A stretch of DNA of 64,000 nucleotides from Micromonospora sp. WMMD980 (GTDB lineage: Bacteria > Actinomycetota > Actinomycetes > Mycobacteriales > Micromonosporaceae): the NCBI RefSeq assembly GCF_029626035.1, contig NZ_JARUBE010000003.1:1488001-1552000 (forward strand). The letters are read 5' to 3'. The translations under genes were made by a program, and so were the position numbers. Shown here in pieces: positions 8,146 through 16,907 of this stretch; within the stretch, counting starts at the first letter, position 1, and every line of letters starts with the position of its first letter. Below the pieces are notes generated by a model. It saw only the letters and a list, made by a program, of their open reading frames with translations. It did no database searches and had not been told where the DNA came from.

Positions 8146-10242
8146 ATGATCGCCACCCTCCGACCGGAGCCGGCCACCCGGCCGGCCCCGGTCGGGCCAC
8201 CCCCCGCCCGACGCCGGGTCGCCGGCGCGTTCCTGCTCGCCGCCGCGCTGCTCGTGGCGATCACCGCGGTGCACCTCACCCAGGGCACCTCCTCGGTCGG
8301 GGCGGCCGACCTGCTCCGCCTGGTCACCGGGGCAGACGACGAGACCGCCCGGGTGCTGGTCGCCTCCCGGCTGCCGCGGCTGCTCACCGGGCTGGCCGTC
8401 GGCCTCGCGCTCGGCTTCGCCGGCGCGGCCCTCCAGTCGACCACCCGCAACCCCCTCGCCTCGCCGGACACGCTCGCGGTGAACGCCGGCGCGCACCTGG
8501 CGATCGTGGCCACCGCCGCGTTCGGCATCGCGCTGCCGGCGCTGCCCGCCGGCGGGCTCGCGTTCTGCGGCGGGCTCGCCGCCGCCGGCCTGGTGATGCT
8601 GCTGTCCGCCGGTGGGCAGGCCGCGACCACCCGGCTGATCCTCGCCGGCGCGGCCACCGCGATGGCGCTCGCCTCGCTGACCATGCTGCTCCTGCTGCTC
8701 TTCGAACAGGCCACCATCGGGCTGTTCGCCTGGGGCAACGGCTCACTCGTGCAGGGCGACCTGGTCGCGTTCACCCAGCTCGCCCCCGTGATCGCGGTCG
8801 CCGCGCTGGTGCTCGTCGCGCTCGGGCACCGGCTCGACCTGCTCGCCCTCGGCGACGACACCGCCACCGTGCTGGGGTTGGACGTGCGCCGCACCCGGCT
8901 CGCCGTGGTGCTGCTCGCGGTGTTGCTCTCCGCCGCCGCCGTCACCCTGGCCGGGCCGATCGGCTTCGTCGGGCTCGGTGCGCCGGTGATCGTCCGGCTG
9001 CTCGGCCGCTGGGTGCCCGAGGTGCACCGGCACCGGGTGCTGCTGCCGCTCTCCGGCCTGGTCGGCGTGGTCGTCGTGCTCGGCTCCGACGTGCTGCTGC
9101 GGGCCGTGCTCGGTGGGCAGGCCGGCGTGGACGTCCCGACCGGCGTGGTCACCACGCTCTTCGGCGCGGTCCTGCTGGTCTGGCTGGCCCGCCGGCACCG
9201 CGACGCCGGTCCCACCCGGCAGCCGCCGGGCGGGCAGGCAGCCGTACGCTCCCGCGCCTTCCACACCGCCGTGGTCGTCGCCTGCGCGGCGGCGACCGTC
9301 GGGGCGCTGGCGCTCGGCATGCTCGCCGGGGACACGATGGTGCTGCTCGGCGACGTCGCCAACTGGGTGCAGGGGCGCACCGGGCCGGCGTACACCTTCG
9401 TGCTGGACGCGCGCTGGCCGCGCGTCGCGGCGGCGCTGCTGGCCGGCGCCGCCCTCGCCCTGGCCGGCACCACCGTGCAGGCGGTCTGCCGCAACCCGCT
9501 CGCGGAGCCGGGCATCCTGGGCATCACCGGCGGCGCCGGGATCGGCGCGGTGTCGCTGCTGACGTTCGCCCCGGCGGCCGGGGTGCTCGCGCTCTCCGGC
9601 GCGGCCGGGCTCGGCGCGGTCGCCGCGTTCGCGCTGGTGTACGGGCTGGCCCGGCGTCGCGGGCTCGACTCGGACCGGCTCGTGCTGATCGGTTTCGCGG
9701 TCTGGCAGGGCGGCGCCGCGGTGATCACCTTCATCGTCGTCTCCTCCGACCCGTGGAACACCGGCAAGGCGCTCACCTGGCTCTCCGGTTCCACCTACGG
9801 GCGTACCGCGCCACAGCTCCTGCCGGTGGCGCTGGCGCTGCTGGTCGCCGTGCCGGTGGTGATCGCGGTGCGTCGGGAACTGGACCTGCTCGCGCTCGAC
9901 GACGACACGCCCCGGGTGCTCGGCGTCCGGTTGGAGCGTGCCCGGCTGGTCGCGCTCGGCCTGGCGGCGCTGCTCACCGCCACCGCCGTGTCGGCGGTCG
10001 GCGTGATCGGCTTCGTCGGCCTGGTCGCGCCGCACGCCGCTCGGGCGCTCGTCGGCGGCCGGCACACCCGGGTGCTGCCGGTCGCGGTGCTGCTCGGGGC
10101 CGTGCTGGTCAGCCTGGCCGACACCCTCGGGCGCGCCGTCATCGCCCCCGCACAGGTGCCGGCCGGGCTGGTCACCGCGCTGATCGGCACCCCCTACTTC
10201 GTCTGGCTGCTGTGGCGCTCCCGCGTCGCCGCCCACCGATGA
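8146..10242 (+). CDS. Siderophore ABC permease, two FecCD halves fused (FhuB-like)
   Basis: The predicted protein has 698 residues, about twice the size of a normal FecCD subunit. Two tandem FecCD domains (roughly 25-350 and 370-695) each show the family pattern: RLPRLLTGLAVGLALGFAGAALQSTTRNPLASPD in the first, RWPRVAAALLAGAALALAG followed by CRNPLAEPGILG in the second, and GPIGFVGLGAP / GVIGFVGLVAPHAAR near each end. The fusion supplies both halves of the channel, so the single ATPase gene would act as a homodimer. It starts 6 bases after the binding-protein gene. Confidence 0.92.
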   Translation: MIATLRPEPATRPAPVGPPPARRRVAGAFLLAAALLVAITAVHLTQGTSSVGAADLLRLVTGADDETARVLVASRLPRLLTGLAVGLALGFAGAALQSTTRNPLASPDTLAVNAGAHLAIVATAAFGIALPALPAGGLAFCGGLAAAGLVMLLSAGGQAATTRLILAGAATAMALASLTMLLLLLFEQATIGLFAWGNGSLVQGDLVAFTQLAPVIAVAALVLVALGHRLDLLALGDDTATVLGLDVRRTRLAVVLLAVLLSAAAVTLAGPIGFVGLGAPVIVRLLGRWVPEVHRHRVLLPLSGLVGVVVVLGSDVLLRAVLGGQAGVDVPTGVVTTLFGAVLLVWLARRHRDAGPTRQPPGGQAAVRSRAFHTAVVVACAAATVGALALGMLAGDTMVLLGDVANWVQGRTGPAYTFVLDARWPRVAAALLAGAALALAGTTVQAVCRNPLAEPGILGITGGAGIGAVSLLTFAPAAGVLALSGAAGLGAVAAFALVYGLARRRGLDSDRLVLIGFAVWQGGAAVITFIVVSSDPWNTGKALTWLSGSTYGRTAPQLLPVALALLVAVPVVIAVRRELDLLALDDDTPRVLGVRLERARLVALGLAALLTATAVSAVGVIGFVGLVAPHAARALVGGRHTRVLPVAVLLGAVLVSLADTLGRAVIAPAQVPAGLVTALIGTPYFVWLLWRSRVAAHR

Positions 10243-10261
10243 CCCCTCGAGAGGACGTCAC

Positions 10262-11167
10262 ATGACCAGCACCGTGGCCGTCACGCCGTGGCGAGTGTTC
10301 ACCGTCGAGGTACGCGCGGTACGCCGGCTCGGCCCGTCGTTCCTGCGGGTCACCTTCACCGGCGCGGACCTGGACCGGTTCGCCGACAACGGCTACGACC
10401 AGCGGATCAAGCTGGCGTTGCCGGTGGTCGACGGGGTGCCGGGGGAACTGCCCGACGGGCCGGAGTGGTATCAGCGGTGGCGGGACCTGCCGGCGGAGCG
10501 GCGCAGCCCGATCCGCACCTACACGGTCCGGGCGGCGCGGCCGGAGGAGTCCGAGGTGGACGTGGACATGGCGTTGCACGGTGACGGCGGCCCGGCGACC
10601 CGATGGGCGCGGCGCGCCCGCCCGGGCGATCGGTTGGCGCTGGTCGGGCCGGACGCGGGCTGGCCGGGCGAGCACGGCGGCGTGGAGTTCCGGCCCCCGG
10701 CCGGGGCGGTGCTGCTGCTGGCCGGCGACGAGACGGCCGCGCCGGCCATCTGCGCGATCCTGGATCGGCTGCCGGCCGGCGCGCGCGGCCACGCGCTGGT
10801 CGAGGTGCCGGAGGCGGGTGACGTGCTGCCGTGCCGGGTGCCGGCCGGGGTCACCGTGACCTGGCTACCCCGGGCCGGCGCCCCGCACGGCGCCCGCCTC
10901 TCCCCGGCGGTGACGGACCTCGCCGCCCGGCTGCTGCCCGCCCCGGCCCGCTCGCCGGCCGGCGAGGCGCCGGCCGAGGTGGACGTGGACCGGGACGTCC
11001 TCTGGGAGGTGCCGGAGCGGCCGGACGGCGCGGCGCTCTACGCCTGGCTGGCCGGCGAGGCGGCGGTGATCCGGGGACTGCGCCGGCACCTGGTCACCGA
11101 GCGCGGGATGGACCGGCGGGCGGTGGCGTTCATGGGCTACTGGCGGGCCGGCCGCGCCGAGAGCTGA
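10262..11167 (+). CDS. Siderophore-interacting protein (SIP/ViuB ferric reductase)
   Basis: The predicted protein has 301 residues, a normal length. The N-terminal FAD-binding barrel carries the motif IRTYTVRA (FAD contact). It is followed by the NAD(P)H-binding domain, with LLLAGDETAAPAICAIL and the C-terminal WLAGEAAVIRGLRRHL. SIP enzymes release iron inside the cell by reducing the imported ferric siderophore. The gene follows the permease by 19 bases in the same operon. The start ATG has GAGAGGACGTCAC upstream. Confidence 0.9.
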   Translation: MTSTVAVTPWRVFTVEVRAVRRLGPSFLRVTFTGADLDRFADNGYDQRIKLALPVVDGVPGELPDGPEWYQRWRDLPAERRSPIRTYTVRAARPEESEVDVDMALHGDGGPATRWARRARPGDRLALVGPDAGWPGEHGGVEFRPPAGAVLLLAGDETAAPAICAILDRLPAGARGHALVEVPEAGDVLPCRVPAGVTVTWLPRAGAPHGARLSPAVTDLAARLLPAPARSPAGEAPAEVDVDRDVLWEVPERPDGAALYAWLAGEAAVIRGLRRHLVTERGMDRRAVAFMGYWRAGRAES

Positions 11168-11171
11168 ACCG

Positions 11172-11609
11172 TCACTCCCGTAGCGTCTCGTGGGGTGGCC
11201 TCCCGTATGTCTCCCGGTAGGCGGCCGCGAAGCGGCCGGGGCTGGTCCAGCCCCACCGTCGGGCGATGCCGGCGATGGTCGCGCCGGAGGCCGGGTCGGC
11301 GGCGGCGAGATCGCGGTGGGCGCGGGCGAGGCGGACCTGACGCAGGTAGGTCAGCGGACTGTGGCCGACATGTCGCTGGAACGCGGCCTGCAGGCCGCGT
11401 GGCCCGACGCCGCAGGCGGCGGCGACCTGCGCCACGGCGACCGGTTCGGCGGCGTGCTCCTCCAGATATGCCTGCGCGCGACGGATCACCGGCGGCGCCA
11501 TCCGGCGGGGCTCCGGCACGTACGCGGCGGTCATCGTGGTGTTGGGGAGGACCGCGAGCGCGGTGGTCGCCGTCAGAGCGCGGTGGTGCGCCGACCGAGC
11601 CCGCGACAC
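11172..11609 (-). pseudogene. AraC-family regulator fragment (DNA-binding domain only)
   Basis: The 145 residues match the C-terminal 110 or so residues of an AraC regulator, with both helix-turn-helix units (VAQVAAACGVGPRGLQAAFQRH and IAGIARRWGWTSPGRFAAAY) and the usual RPPHETLRE ending. The piece ALAVLPNTTMTAAYVPEP is the linker that normally follows a sensing domain of about 190 residues, which is absent. The only start is a GTG at 11609 without a clear ribosome-binding site. It is either an N-terminally deleted remnant or, less likely, a short stand-alone regulator. It converges on the iron operon with a 4-base gap. Confidence 0.65.
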
Positions 11610-11728
11610 CCGCCGCCTCCCGTGGCCGACACCCCTGCGGCGAGATCCTGGTACGGAACGGTCGCTGCGCGGAGACCGGCCGGAAGCCGGCCCCGCCGGG
11701 TGGCGGGACCGGCTCGGGTGGAGCGGGA

Positions 11729-12619
11729 TCAGCTCAGGTGCGCGCGCAGCGCGTCGGCCATGCCCTGCTCACCCCGGGCGTTCGGGTGGAACGGCGCGGC
11801 CGCGTTCTGCGGCACCAGCCCCTCGACCCAGCGGGTGCCGCTGCCCTTGCACGCGTCGCGGCCGATCGACGGGGTGTAGACGTCGGCGTAGCTCGCGCCG
11901 TTCGCCGCCGCGGTGTCGGCCAGCATCGTGTTCAACGCCTTCTCGACGCCCCGCAGGTAGGGCACGTCCTGGTAGGCGATCGGCACCACCGGCCAGCAGC
12001 CGTACCCGCTGTCCGGCAGGATCGCCGGGTAGCCGAGCACCACGACCCGCGCGCCCGGCGCGGCCTGCGTGACCGAGCGCAGCACCGTTGTCACCTTTGG
12101 CACGGTGGCGGCGATCCGGGCCCGGAGCTGGTCGGTGCCGCCGGCGGTGAACCGGTCCTTGCACGGCGAGCCGAGCGGGCTGCTGACGCTGGCCTGCGCG
12201 CAGTCGCTGATGATCCCGGAGAAACCGATGTCGTTGCCGCCGATCTGCACCGTCACCAGCGCCGTGTTCGGGGTGACCGAGTTGAGCTGCGGCGGCACGT
12301 TGATGCCGAGTTGGCCGTCGCCGCCGTACAGGATGTCGTCGGTGGTGGCCCCGGAGCAGCTCACGTCCGCGAACGACGACGAGCCGGACGCGGCCGCGAC
12401 CAACGACGGGTAGTTGCGGTTGGAGCGCAGGCAGTTCAGGTCGGTCTGGGTGGGGATGAGCGGGCCGGCGGTGTACGAGTCGCCGAGCGCCACGTAGCGC
12501 CCGGAGGGCACGGCGGCGTTGGCGGGTGCGACGACGGCGAGCAGCAGGCCGGCGGTGGCCGCGGCGAGCGTGGCCAGGCGTGCGGCAGTACGCGGCAGCG
12601 ACAGGCGGGGACGGATCAT
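11729..12619 (-). CDS. Secreted SGNH/GDSL hydrolase (lipase/esterase)
   Basis: The predicted protein has 296 residues with a signal peptide (MIRPRLSLPRTAARL plus hydrophobic core, cleavage after ANA). The SGNH blocks are all present: GDSYTAG with the nucleophile Ser, the Gly region near DVSCSGATTDD, GGNDIGF with the block III Asn, and FHPNARG with the catalytic His. Several Cys pairs fit the Streptomyces-type secreted lipase fold. It hydrolyses ester bonds of lipids or acetylated glycans outside the cell. The ATG at 12619 has GGGAGG at proper spacing; an upstream in-frame ATG at 12643 is less well placed. Confidence 0.9.
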   Translation of the reverse strand: MIRPRLSLPRTAARLATLAAATAGLLLAVVAPANAAVPSGRYVALGDSYTAGPLIPTQTDLNCLRSNRNYPSLVAAASGSSSFADVSCSGATTDDILYGGDGQLGINVPPQLNSVTPNTALVTVQIGGNDIGFSGIISDCAQASVSSPLGSPCKDRFTAGGTDQLRARIAATVPKVTTVLRSVTQAAPGARVVVLGYPAILPDSGYGCWPVVPIAYQDVPYLRGVEKALNTMLADTAAANGASYADVYTPSIGRDACKGSGTRWVEGLVPQNAAAPFHPNARGEQGMADALRAHLS

Positions 12620-12747
12620 GGCGCCCTCCCGGAGCGGGATCATGGGGTGGTGGTCCCGGAAGTCTGTCCGTGCCTGTGATGCCGGTCAATATAGACCAAC
12701 CTCATTAAGGGGGAGCAGGGGTGTGCGATGCGTCGAGACTGTCCGGC

Positions 12748-13268
12748 ATGGAATTTCCGTGCTTCCACCGCTACCGGCCGCACTCCGTTCCGCTGCGGGA
12801 CGGGTTGCGAGAAGATCACTGGTCCTACATGGACCGGCTCGGGACCGGGATGATCGCCCGCGGGCCGACCCTCGCCGACGACGGCGCGACGCCCACCGGC
12901 AGCCTGCACATCGTCGACCTGCCCGATTCCGCCGCCGCCCGCGCGTTCGCGTTCGACGAGCCCAACTACCAGGCCGGCGTGTATCGCGACGTGTTGCTCC
13001 GGCGCTGGCGCAACACGCTGCGACGACGCATGGGGGATTTTCCCGGCGGCCCGGTCGGTGGCAACCGTTACCTGGTGCTGGCCCTCGGCGCGGGAGAGGC
13101 CGCCGACCTGGCCGTGCCCGGCGATCCGGATCGGCTGATCGCCTACGGCCCGCTGCTGTCCGACGACCGCGCGGCCTGGTTGGGCACCGCGCTGCTCGTG
13201 CAGGCGTCGGATCCGGACGCGGCCCAGGGCCTCCTGACCGCGCGTCGATACGCCGACGTCGAGGTGCT
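12748..13268 (+). pseudogene. YciI-like protein, 3' end lost in a deletion
   Basis: The frame from the ATG at 12748 reads as a two-part YCII protein (MEFPCFHRYRPHSVPLRD, then EDHWSYMDRL, TPTGSLHIVDLPD, NRYLVLALGAGEAADL) up to YADVEV near 13265. Relatives stop about ten residues later. Here the sequence runs straight into the reversed aminoglycoside phosphotransferase gene, and the frame stays open to 13953 as meaningless antisense. The junction is around 13261-13272. YciI proteins have a ferredoxin-like fold with unclear function. Confidence 0.72.
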
Positions 13269-13986
13269 CGCCGATGCCGCGCATCAGCGGGTTGTCCGCC
13301 GAGTGCGTCAGGAAGACCAGGGACAGGACGAGCGCCCACCCGCGCGACCGCTCCCAGGTCGCGTCGTCCGCGCGGCCGTACGCCTCCCGAAGAGCGGCAC
13401 GCTGCTCCGCCGTGAACAGCATCCAGGCCACGGACAGGTCGGCGGCGGAATCGCCCGAGGTCAGGTCACCGAAGTCGATCACGGCGCTGATGCGACCGTG
13501 GTCGACCAGGATGTTGGCCGGGTGCAGGTCCCCGTGCAGCCACAGCGGCGGACCGTCCCAGGCGGGCGTAGCGGCGGCCGCCTCCCAGACCGGCCGGGCG
13601 GCGGCGCGGTCGGCCGGATCGACGTGCGCCAGCCCGGTCAGGACCCCCTCGGCACGCCCGGCCAGTGGAATCCCGCGAAACAGGTTGACGGGCGCCTCCG
13701 AAGGAGCCGGGACATGCAGCGCGCCCAGGAATCCGCCGAGCGTCGCCGCGGCCGACCAGTGATCGTCGGGCTCCGCCCACGCTGCGATCCGGCCCGGGAA
13801 GAACGGCACGACACTCCACGACCACGGATACTCTGCCGTCGGCCGGCCGACACGCAGCGGCGCTGGCACCGGCAACGGCAGGCGGTCGGCCAACTCCGGC
13901 AGCCACCGCTGCTCGTGCGCGACGAGTTCGGCGGCGATGGCTCGTCGTGGTAGCCGGACCAGGAGCTCCGCACCGAGCCGACACAC
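13269..13986 (-). pseudogene. Aminoglycoside phosphotransferase (APH) family, both ends missing
   Basis: The leftward frame encodes the core of an APH kinase: LVRLPRRAIAAELVAHEQRWLP, PWSWSVVPFFPGR, the catalytic loop LWLHGDLHPANILVD and the metal-binding AVIDFGDLTSGD. It breaks off near MRGIGE at the YciI junction, where about ten C-terminal residues should follow. At the other end it starts at about LGAELLVRLP, so roughly 50-60 N-terminal residues including the first strands of the ATP site are gone, replaced by sequence of the ArgH-like gene. With no proper start, and a tail running antisense into YciI to 12640, it is unlikely to be made or active. Confidence 0.75.
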
Positions 13987-13990
13987 AAGC

Positions 13991-14611
13991 CCGGTGGTGC
14001 TGGAACACCTCGTCTCGTACGCCGGTCAGGCGGCGGCGGACGCCGCCTCGGTGCTCAACAACGTCGGCGCCGCCTGGTGGGAGGACTCCAACAACCCCAC
14101 CACCGACGTGCAGGTGCGGCTCTGGGAGAGCAACGACCGGGCTGAGCGGTTCTTCGCCCTGGTCGGCGGCTTCCTCGCCGAGATCGCGCCGCTGAACCCG
14201 CCCAGCCGGGAGGAGATCGTCGCCTCCGGCGCCACCACCACCGCCGCCGCGGACGCGCTGACCCGCCACGGGGTGCCGTTCCGCGCCGCGCACTCGGTGG
14301 TCGGTCGGCTGGTGCGCGCCGGCGGGCCGGACACCTGGACCCCCGAGGGCGTCCGGGCCGCCGCCGCCGACGTCGCCGGCGAGCTGGACGACGCGGCGGT
14401 GGCCGACCTGATCGCCGCCGCCGTCCGCCCGGAGCTGGTCCTCCAGCGGGCCCAGGCCGACGGGCCGGGTGCCGCCGCGGTCCGCGCCCAGGTGGGCGTG
14501 CTGCGCGCCGCGCTCGACCCGGTCGCCGAGCGGCTGGACGCGGTGCGCGGCCTGCTGCGCCGCGCCGACGAGGCGCTGGACGCCGTGGCCGCCGAGCTGG
14601 GGGCCCCGTGA
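13991..14611 (+). pseudogene. C-terminal part of an argininosuccinate-lyase-like protein
   Basis: From codon CCG at 13991 the frame reads PVVLEHLVSYAG, VLNNVGAAWWEDSN, VRLWESNDRAERF and TRHGVPFRAAHSVVGRLVRAG, the C-terminal half of fumarase/ArgH superfamily lyases. The superfamily signature SSxMPxKxNP should lie directly before PVVLEH; it and about 250-300 upstream residues are missing. The breakpoint abuts the 5' end of the APH remnant. A GTG at 13994 could start a 205-residue peptide, but with most of the active site gone. The stop overlaps the GTG of the repeat ORF at 14608. Confidence 0.72.
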
Positions 14612-14721
14612 GCGCGAGGAGTGAGCCGGGTTTGCGAGCCCCGCAGTCGCGAACAGAGGGTGGCCCCGTGAGCGCGAGGTGTGAGCCGGGTTTGCGAGCC
14701 CCGCAGTCGCGAACAGAGGTC
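14602..14721 (+). repeat. Two tandem copies of a 60-bp intergenic repeat
   Basis: Two units in exact 60-base register (GGCCCCGTGAGCGCGAGG..., first GTG at 14608, second at 14668) differ at only a few positions. The shared core includes GAGCCGGGTTTGCGAGCC followed by CCGCAGTCGCGAACAGAGG. I recall very similar units at many gene junctions in Micromonospora, so it is probably a dispersed element duplicated here. Confidence 0.85.
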
Positions 14722-14730
14722 AAACCGTGA
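14608..14730 (+). CDS. 40-codon ORF formed by the tandem repeat, bridging two genes
   Basis: Because the repeat is 60 bases long it stays in frame through both copies, giving a 40-residue peptide made of two near-identical 20-residue blocks (VSARSEPGLRAPQSRTEGGP and its copy). Its GTG overlaps the stop of the ArgH-like fragment and its TGA overlaps the GTG of the ROK kinase (GTGA at 14727-14730). It could pass ribosomes from one gene to the next. Whether the peptide itself matters is unknown. Confidence 0.35.
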   Translation: MSARSEPGLRAPQSRTEGGPVSARCEPGLRAPQSRTEVKP

Positions 14731-15647
14731 GCGTGCGGCTGTCCGGCCCGCCCGCCGCCGGCACGCGCGGCGCGGGGTTGTTGCTCGGCATCGACTTCGG
14801 CGGCACGAAGATGGCGGTGGGGGTGTCCGACGCCGACGGCCGGCTGCTGGTCCGCCGGCGGGTGCCCACCCACGCCGAGCGGGGCGCGCCGCAGGCGCTG
14901 GCCCGGGCGCTGGCGCTCGCCGGTGACCTCGTCGGCGAGGTCGGCGGTCCGCTCGCCGCGGCCGGGGTGGCCTCGCCCGGCGTGGTCCGGCCGGACGGCA
15001 TCGACCTGGCGCCCAACGTGCCCGGCTGGGATCGGCTGCGCCTGGCCGACGCGGTCCGCGACGCGCTGGACGTGCCCCGGGTCGCGGTGGACAACGACCT
15101 GAACGCCGCCGCCCTGGCCGAGTTGCGCCACGGCGCGCTGCGCGGCGTCGACCCCGGCCTGGTGGTCGGGATCGGCACCGGCGTCGCGGCGGCGGTCACG
15201 GTCGGCGGCGCGGTGCTGCCGGGTCACCGCGGCGCGGCCGGCGAGATCGGGTACGCGGTGGCCGGCGGCCCCTGGCCGGGGACCATGCTGGAGTTGGACT
15301 TCTCCGGCCGGGCGCTGGACCGGCTCGCCGCCGACCTCGACGTGCCGGGCGGGACGGCGGGTCTCGCCGCCGCCGCCGAGGCGCCGGGCGCGCCGCGTGA
15401 CGCGCTGGCCGCCCGGGTCGACGAGGCGGCCCACGCGCTGGCGACCTGCTGCCTGCTGCTCGATCCACAGCGGATCGTGCTGGTCGGCGGCGTCACCCGC
15501 AGCGCGTTGATCCGGCGGATGCTCGTCGACCGGCTGACCGAGGTGCTGCCGCACCCGCCCGACGTGGTGCGCTCCGGCTTCGCCGACGACGCCGCGCTGT
15601 ACGGCGCGCTGGCCCTGGCCCGGGACACGGTGCCCGCGTCGCTGTAG
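14727..15647 (+). CDS. ROK-family sugar kinase (glucokinase-like)
   Basis: The predicted protein has 306 residues. The N-terminal ATP phosphate loop is LLGIDFGGTKMAVGV. The domain continues with VASPGVV, the sugar-binding DNDLNAAALAE, GIGTGVAAAV and RGAAGEIGYA, where the Glu and Gly of the ROK signature are kept. The CxCGxxGC zinc motif found in many ROK kinases is replaced (GGPWPGTMLELD), so it belongs to the zinc-less subgroup. It probably phosphorylates a hexose or amino sugar. It sat in an operon with the ArgH-like lyase, and the repeat now separates them. The GTG start overlaps the preceding stop. Confidence 0.85.
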   Translation: MSVRLSGPPAAGTRGAGLLLGIDFGGTKMAVGVSDADGRLLVRRRVPTHAERGAPQALARALALAGDLVGEVGGPLAAAGVASPGVVRPDGIDLAPNVPGWDRLRLADAVRDALDVPRVAVDNDLNAAALAELRHGALRGVDPGLVVGIGTGVAAAVTVGGAVLPGHRGAAGEIGYAVAGGPWPGTMLELDFSGRALDRLAADLDVPGGTAGLAAAAEAPGAPRDALAARVDEAAHALATCCLLLDPQRIVLVGGVTRSALIRRMLVDRLTEVLPHPPDVVRSGFADDAALYGALALARDTVPASL

Positions 15648-15692
15648 CGTGCGTCACATTTTCCGGCTCGCTCGGCGGCTCGGGCGGATCTC

Positions 15693-15719
15693 GGGATCCG
15701 TTGCCGTGCAACGGATCCC
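15693..15719 (+). terminator. Perfect hairpin after the ROK kinase
   Basis: GGGATCCGTTG (15693-15703) and CAACGGATCCC (15709-15719) form an 11-bp perfect stem with a 5-base loop, 46 bases after the stop. There is no U-tract, as is usual for actinobacterial hairpin terminators. Confidence 0.6.
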
Positions 15720-15895
15720 ACCAGGTGGAGTGCGGTGACACGGCACCCGCCTGGCTCACCCGGGCACGCACCGGAACGGCGTCGGCACCGATGGTGAAGA
15801 CCGACCAGACGTCGGCGATCGTGGATTTGCAGCCGTCATTACGCTGCGGGGTGGTTGATCGCCGGAACCACGGACGACAGGTGGAAGAACCTCAG

Positions 15896-16894
15896 ATGAG
15901 TGACAATCACCCTCCCTACGGAGGCTATCCGGACCCGAACGCCGGAGCGTGGGGCAACCAGCCCGACCCCAACGCGCCGTACGGTCAGCAGCCGGCCTCC
16001 GGTGCGCCCTACGGTGTGCAGCCCGGCTCGGGCGCGCCGTACGGTCAGCAGCCCGCGTCCGGCGCGCCCTACGGCGCCCAGCCGGGTTCCGGTGCGCCGT
16101 ACGGCGCGCAGCCCGGCGCGCCGTACCCGGGCCAGCCCGGGTACCCGGGGCAGCCGGCGCCGTTCGCGCCGGCCCCGCCGCCCGGCGGCCGGTCGAAGAA
16201 GGGCCTGATCGTGGGCCTCGCCGCCGGCGCGGTGACGTTGACGCTGCTGTGCTGCGGCGGTGGCCTCGCCTACGTCGCGTTCGGCGGCGACGACAAGGAC
16301 GACCCGACGCCGGTCGCGTCCGGCAGCTCCACCCCGGGGCCGACCGCGACTCCGTCGCAGGCCGGGCCGGAGACGACCGGGCCGGAGGAGCCGACCAACA
16401 ACGACGCGACGACCGCCCGCTACGCCAGCGACCTGTCCGCGGTCTGCGAGGGCGGCGCGATCCTCAACGCCACCCCGTACACCGGGCCGTCGAACGCCAA
16501 GGCGTACGTCTTCTCCAACGCCCCGGACCGGCCGACGTTCTGGTCGCAGAAGTCGTTCAGCTCGGACAAGCCCTACTACGCGAAGTCGGCGGACTTCGCC
16601 ACCGCGTCGGTCGTCGGCTGCCTCAAGATGGTGGACGGCAGCGAGGGCACGCCGAAGAAGTGCCAGTACAAGGCGACCGACGGCAAGATCGTCACGGTCG
16701 ACTACATCTCCTCGCGCTACACGCTGACGTTCCACGCGGCCAAGACCGGCGAGAAGATCGGCGACGGCGGCACCGTCACCGCGCCGGCCGCCCGCTGCCC
16801 GAGCTTCATCTCCTACAACAAGGTGACGATGAAGTCCTACGCGGCGCCGGACAGCGGCACCATCGAGGCGGCGCTGGACCGGTTCCTCAAGTAG
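15896..16894 (+). CDS. Single-pass membrane protein with a Pro/Gly/Tyr repeat N-terminus
   Basis: The predicted protein has 332 residues. Residues 1-98 are cytoplasmic low complexity with about five near-identical 11-residue repeats of the form GAPYGxQPxS, mirrored as 33-bp tandem DNA repeats. One membrane helix (GLIVGLAAGAVTLTLLCCGGGLAY) follows the KK at about residue 102. A Thr/Pro/Gly linker then leads to an extracellular domain with conserved-looking Cys residues (AVCEGG, VVGCLKM, KKCQYK, ARCPSF) that could form two disulfides. I do not recognise a family for the outer domain. The ATG was chosen because the repeats begin right after it. The large frame upstream is non-coding. Confidence 0.82.
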   Translation: MSDNHPPYGGYPDPNAGAWGNQPDPNAPYGQQPASGAPYGVQPGSGAPYGQQPASGAPYGAQPGSGAPYGAQPGAPYPGQPGYPGQPAPFAPAPPPGGRSKKGLIVGLAAGAVTLTLLCCGGGLAYVAFGGDDKDDPTPVASGSSTPGPTATPSQAGPETTGPEEPTNNDATTARYASDLSAVCEGGAILNATPYTGPSNAKAYVFSNAPDRPTFWSQKSFSSDKPYYAKSADFATASVVGCLKMVDGSEGTPKKCQYKATDGKIVTVDYISSRYTLTFHAAKTGEKIGDGGTVTAPAARCPSFISYNKVTMKSYAAPDSGTIEAALDRFLK

Positions 16895-16907
16895 GTAGGT
16901 GGTGACC

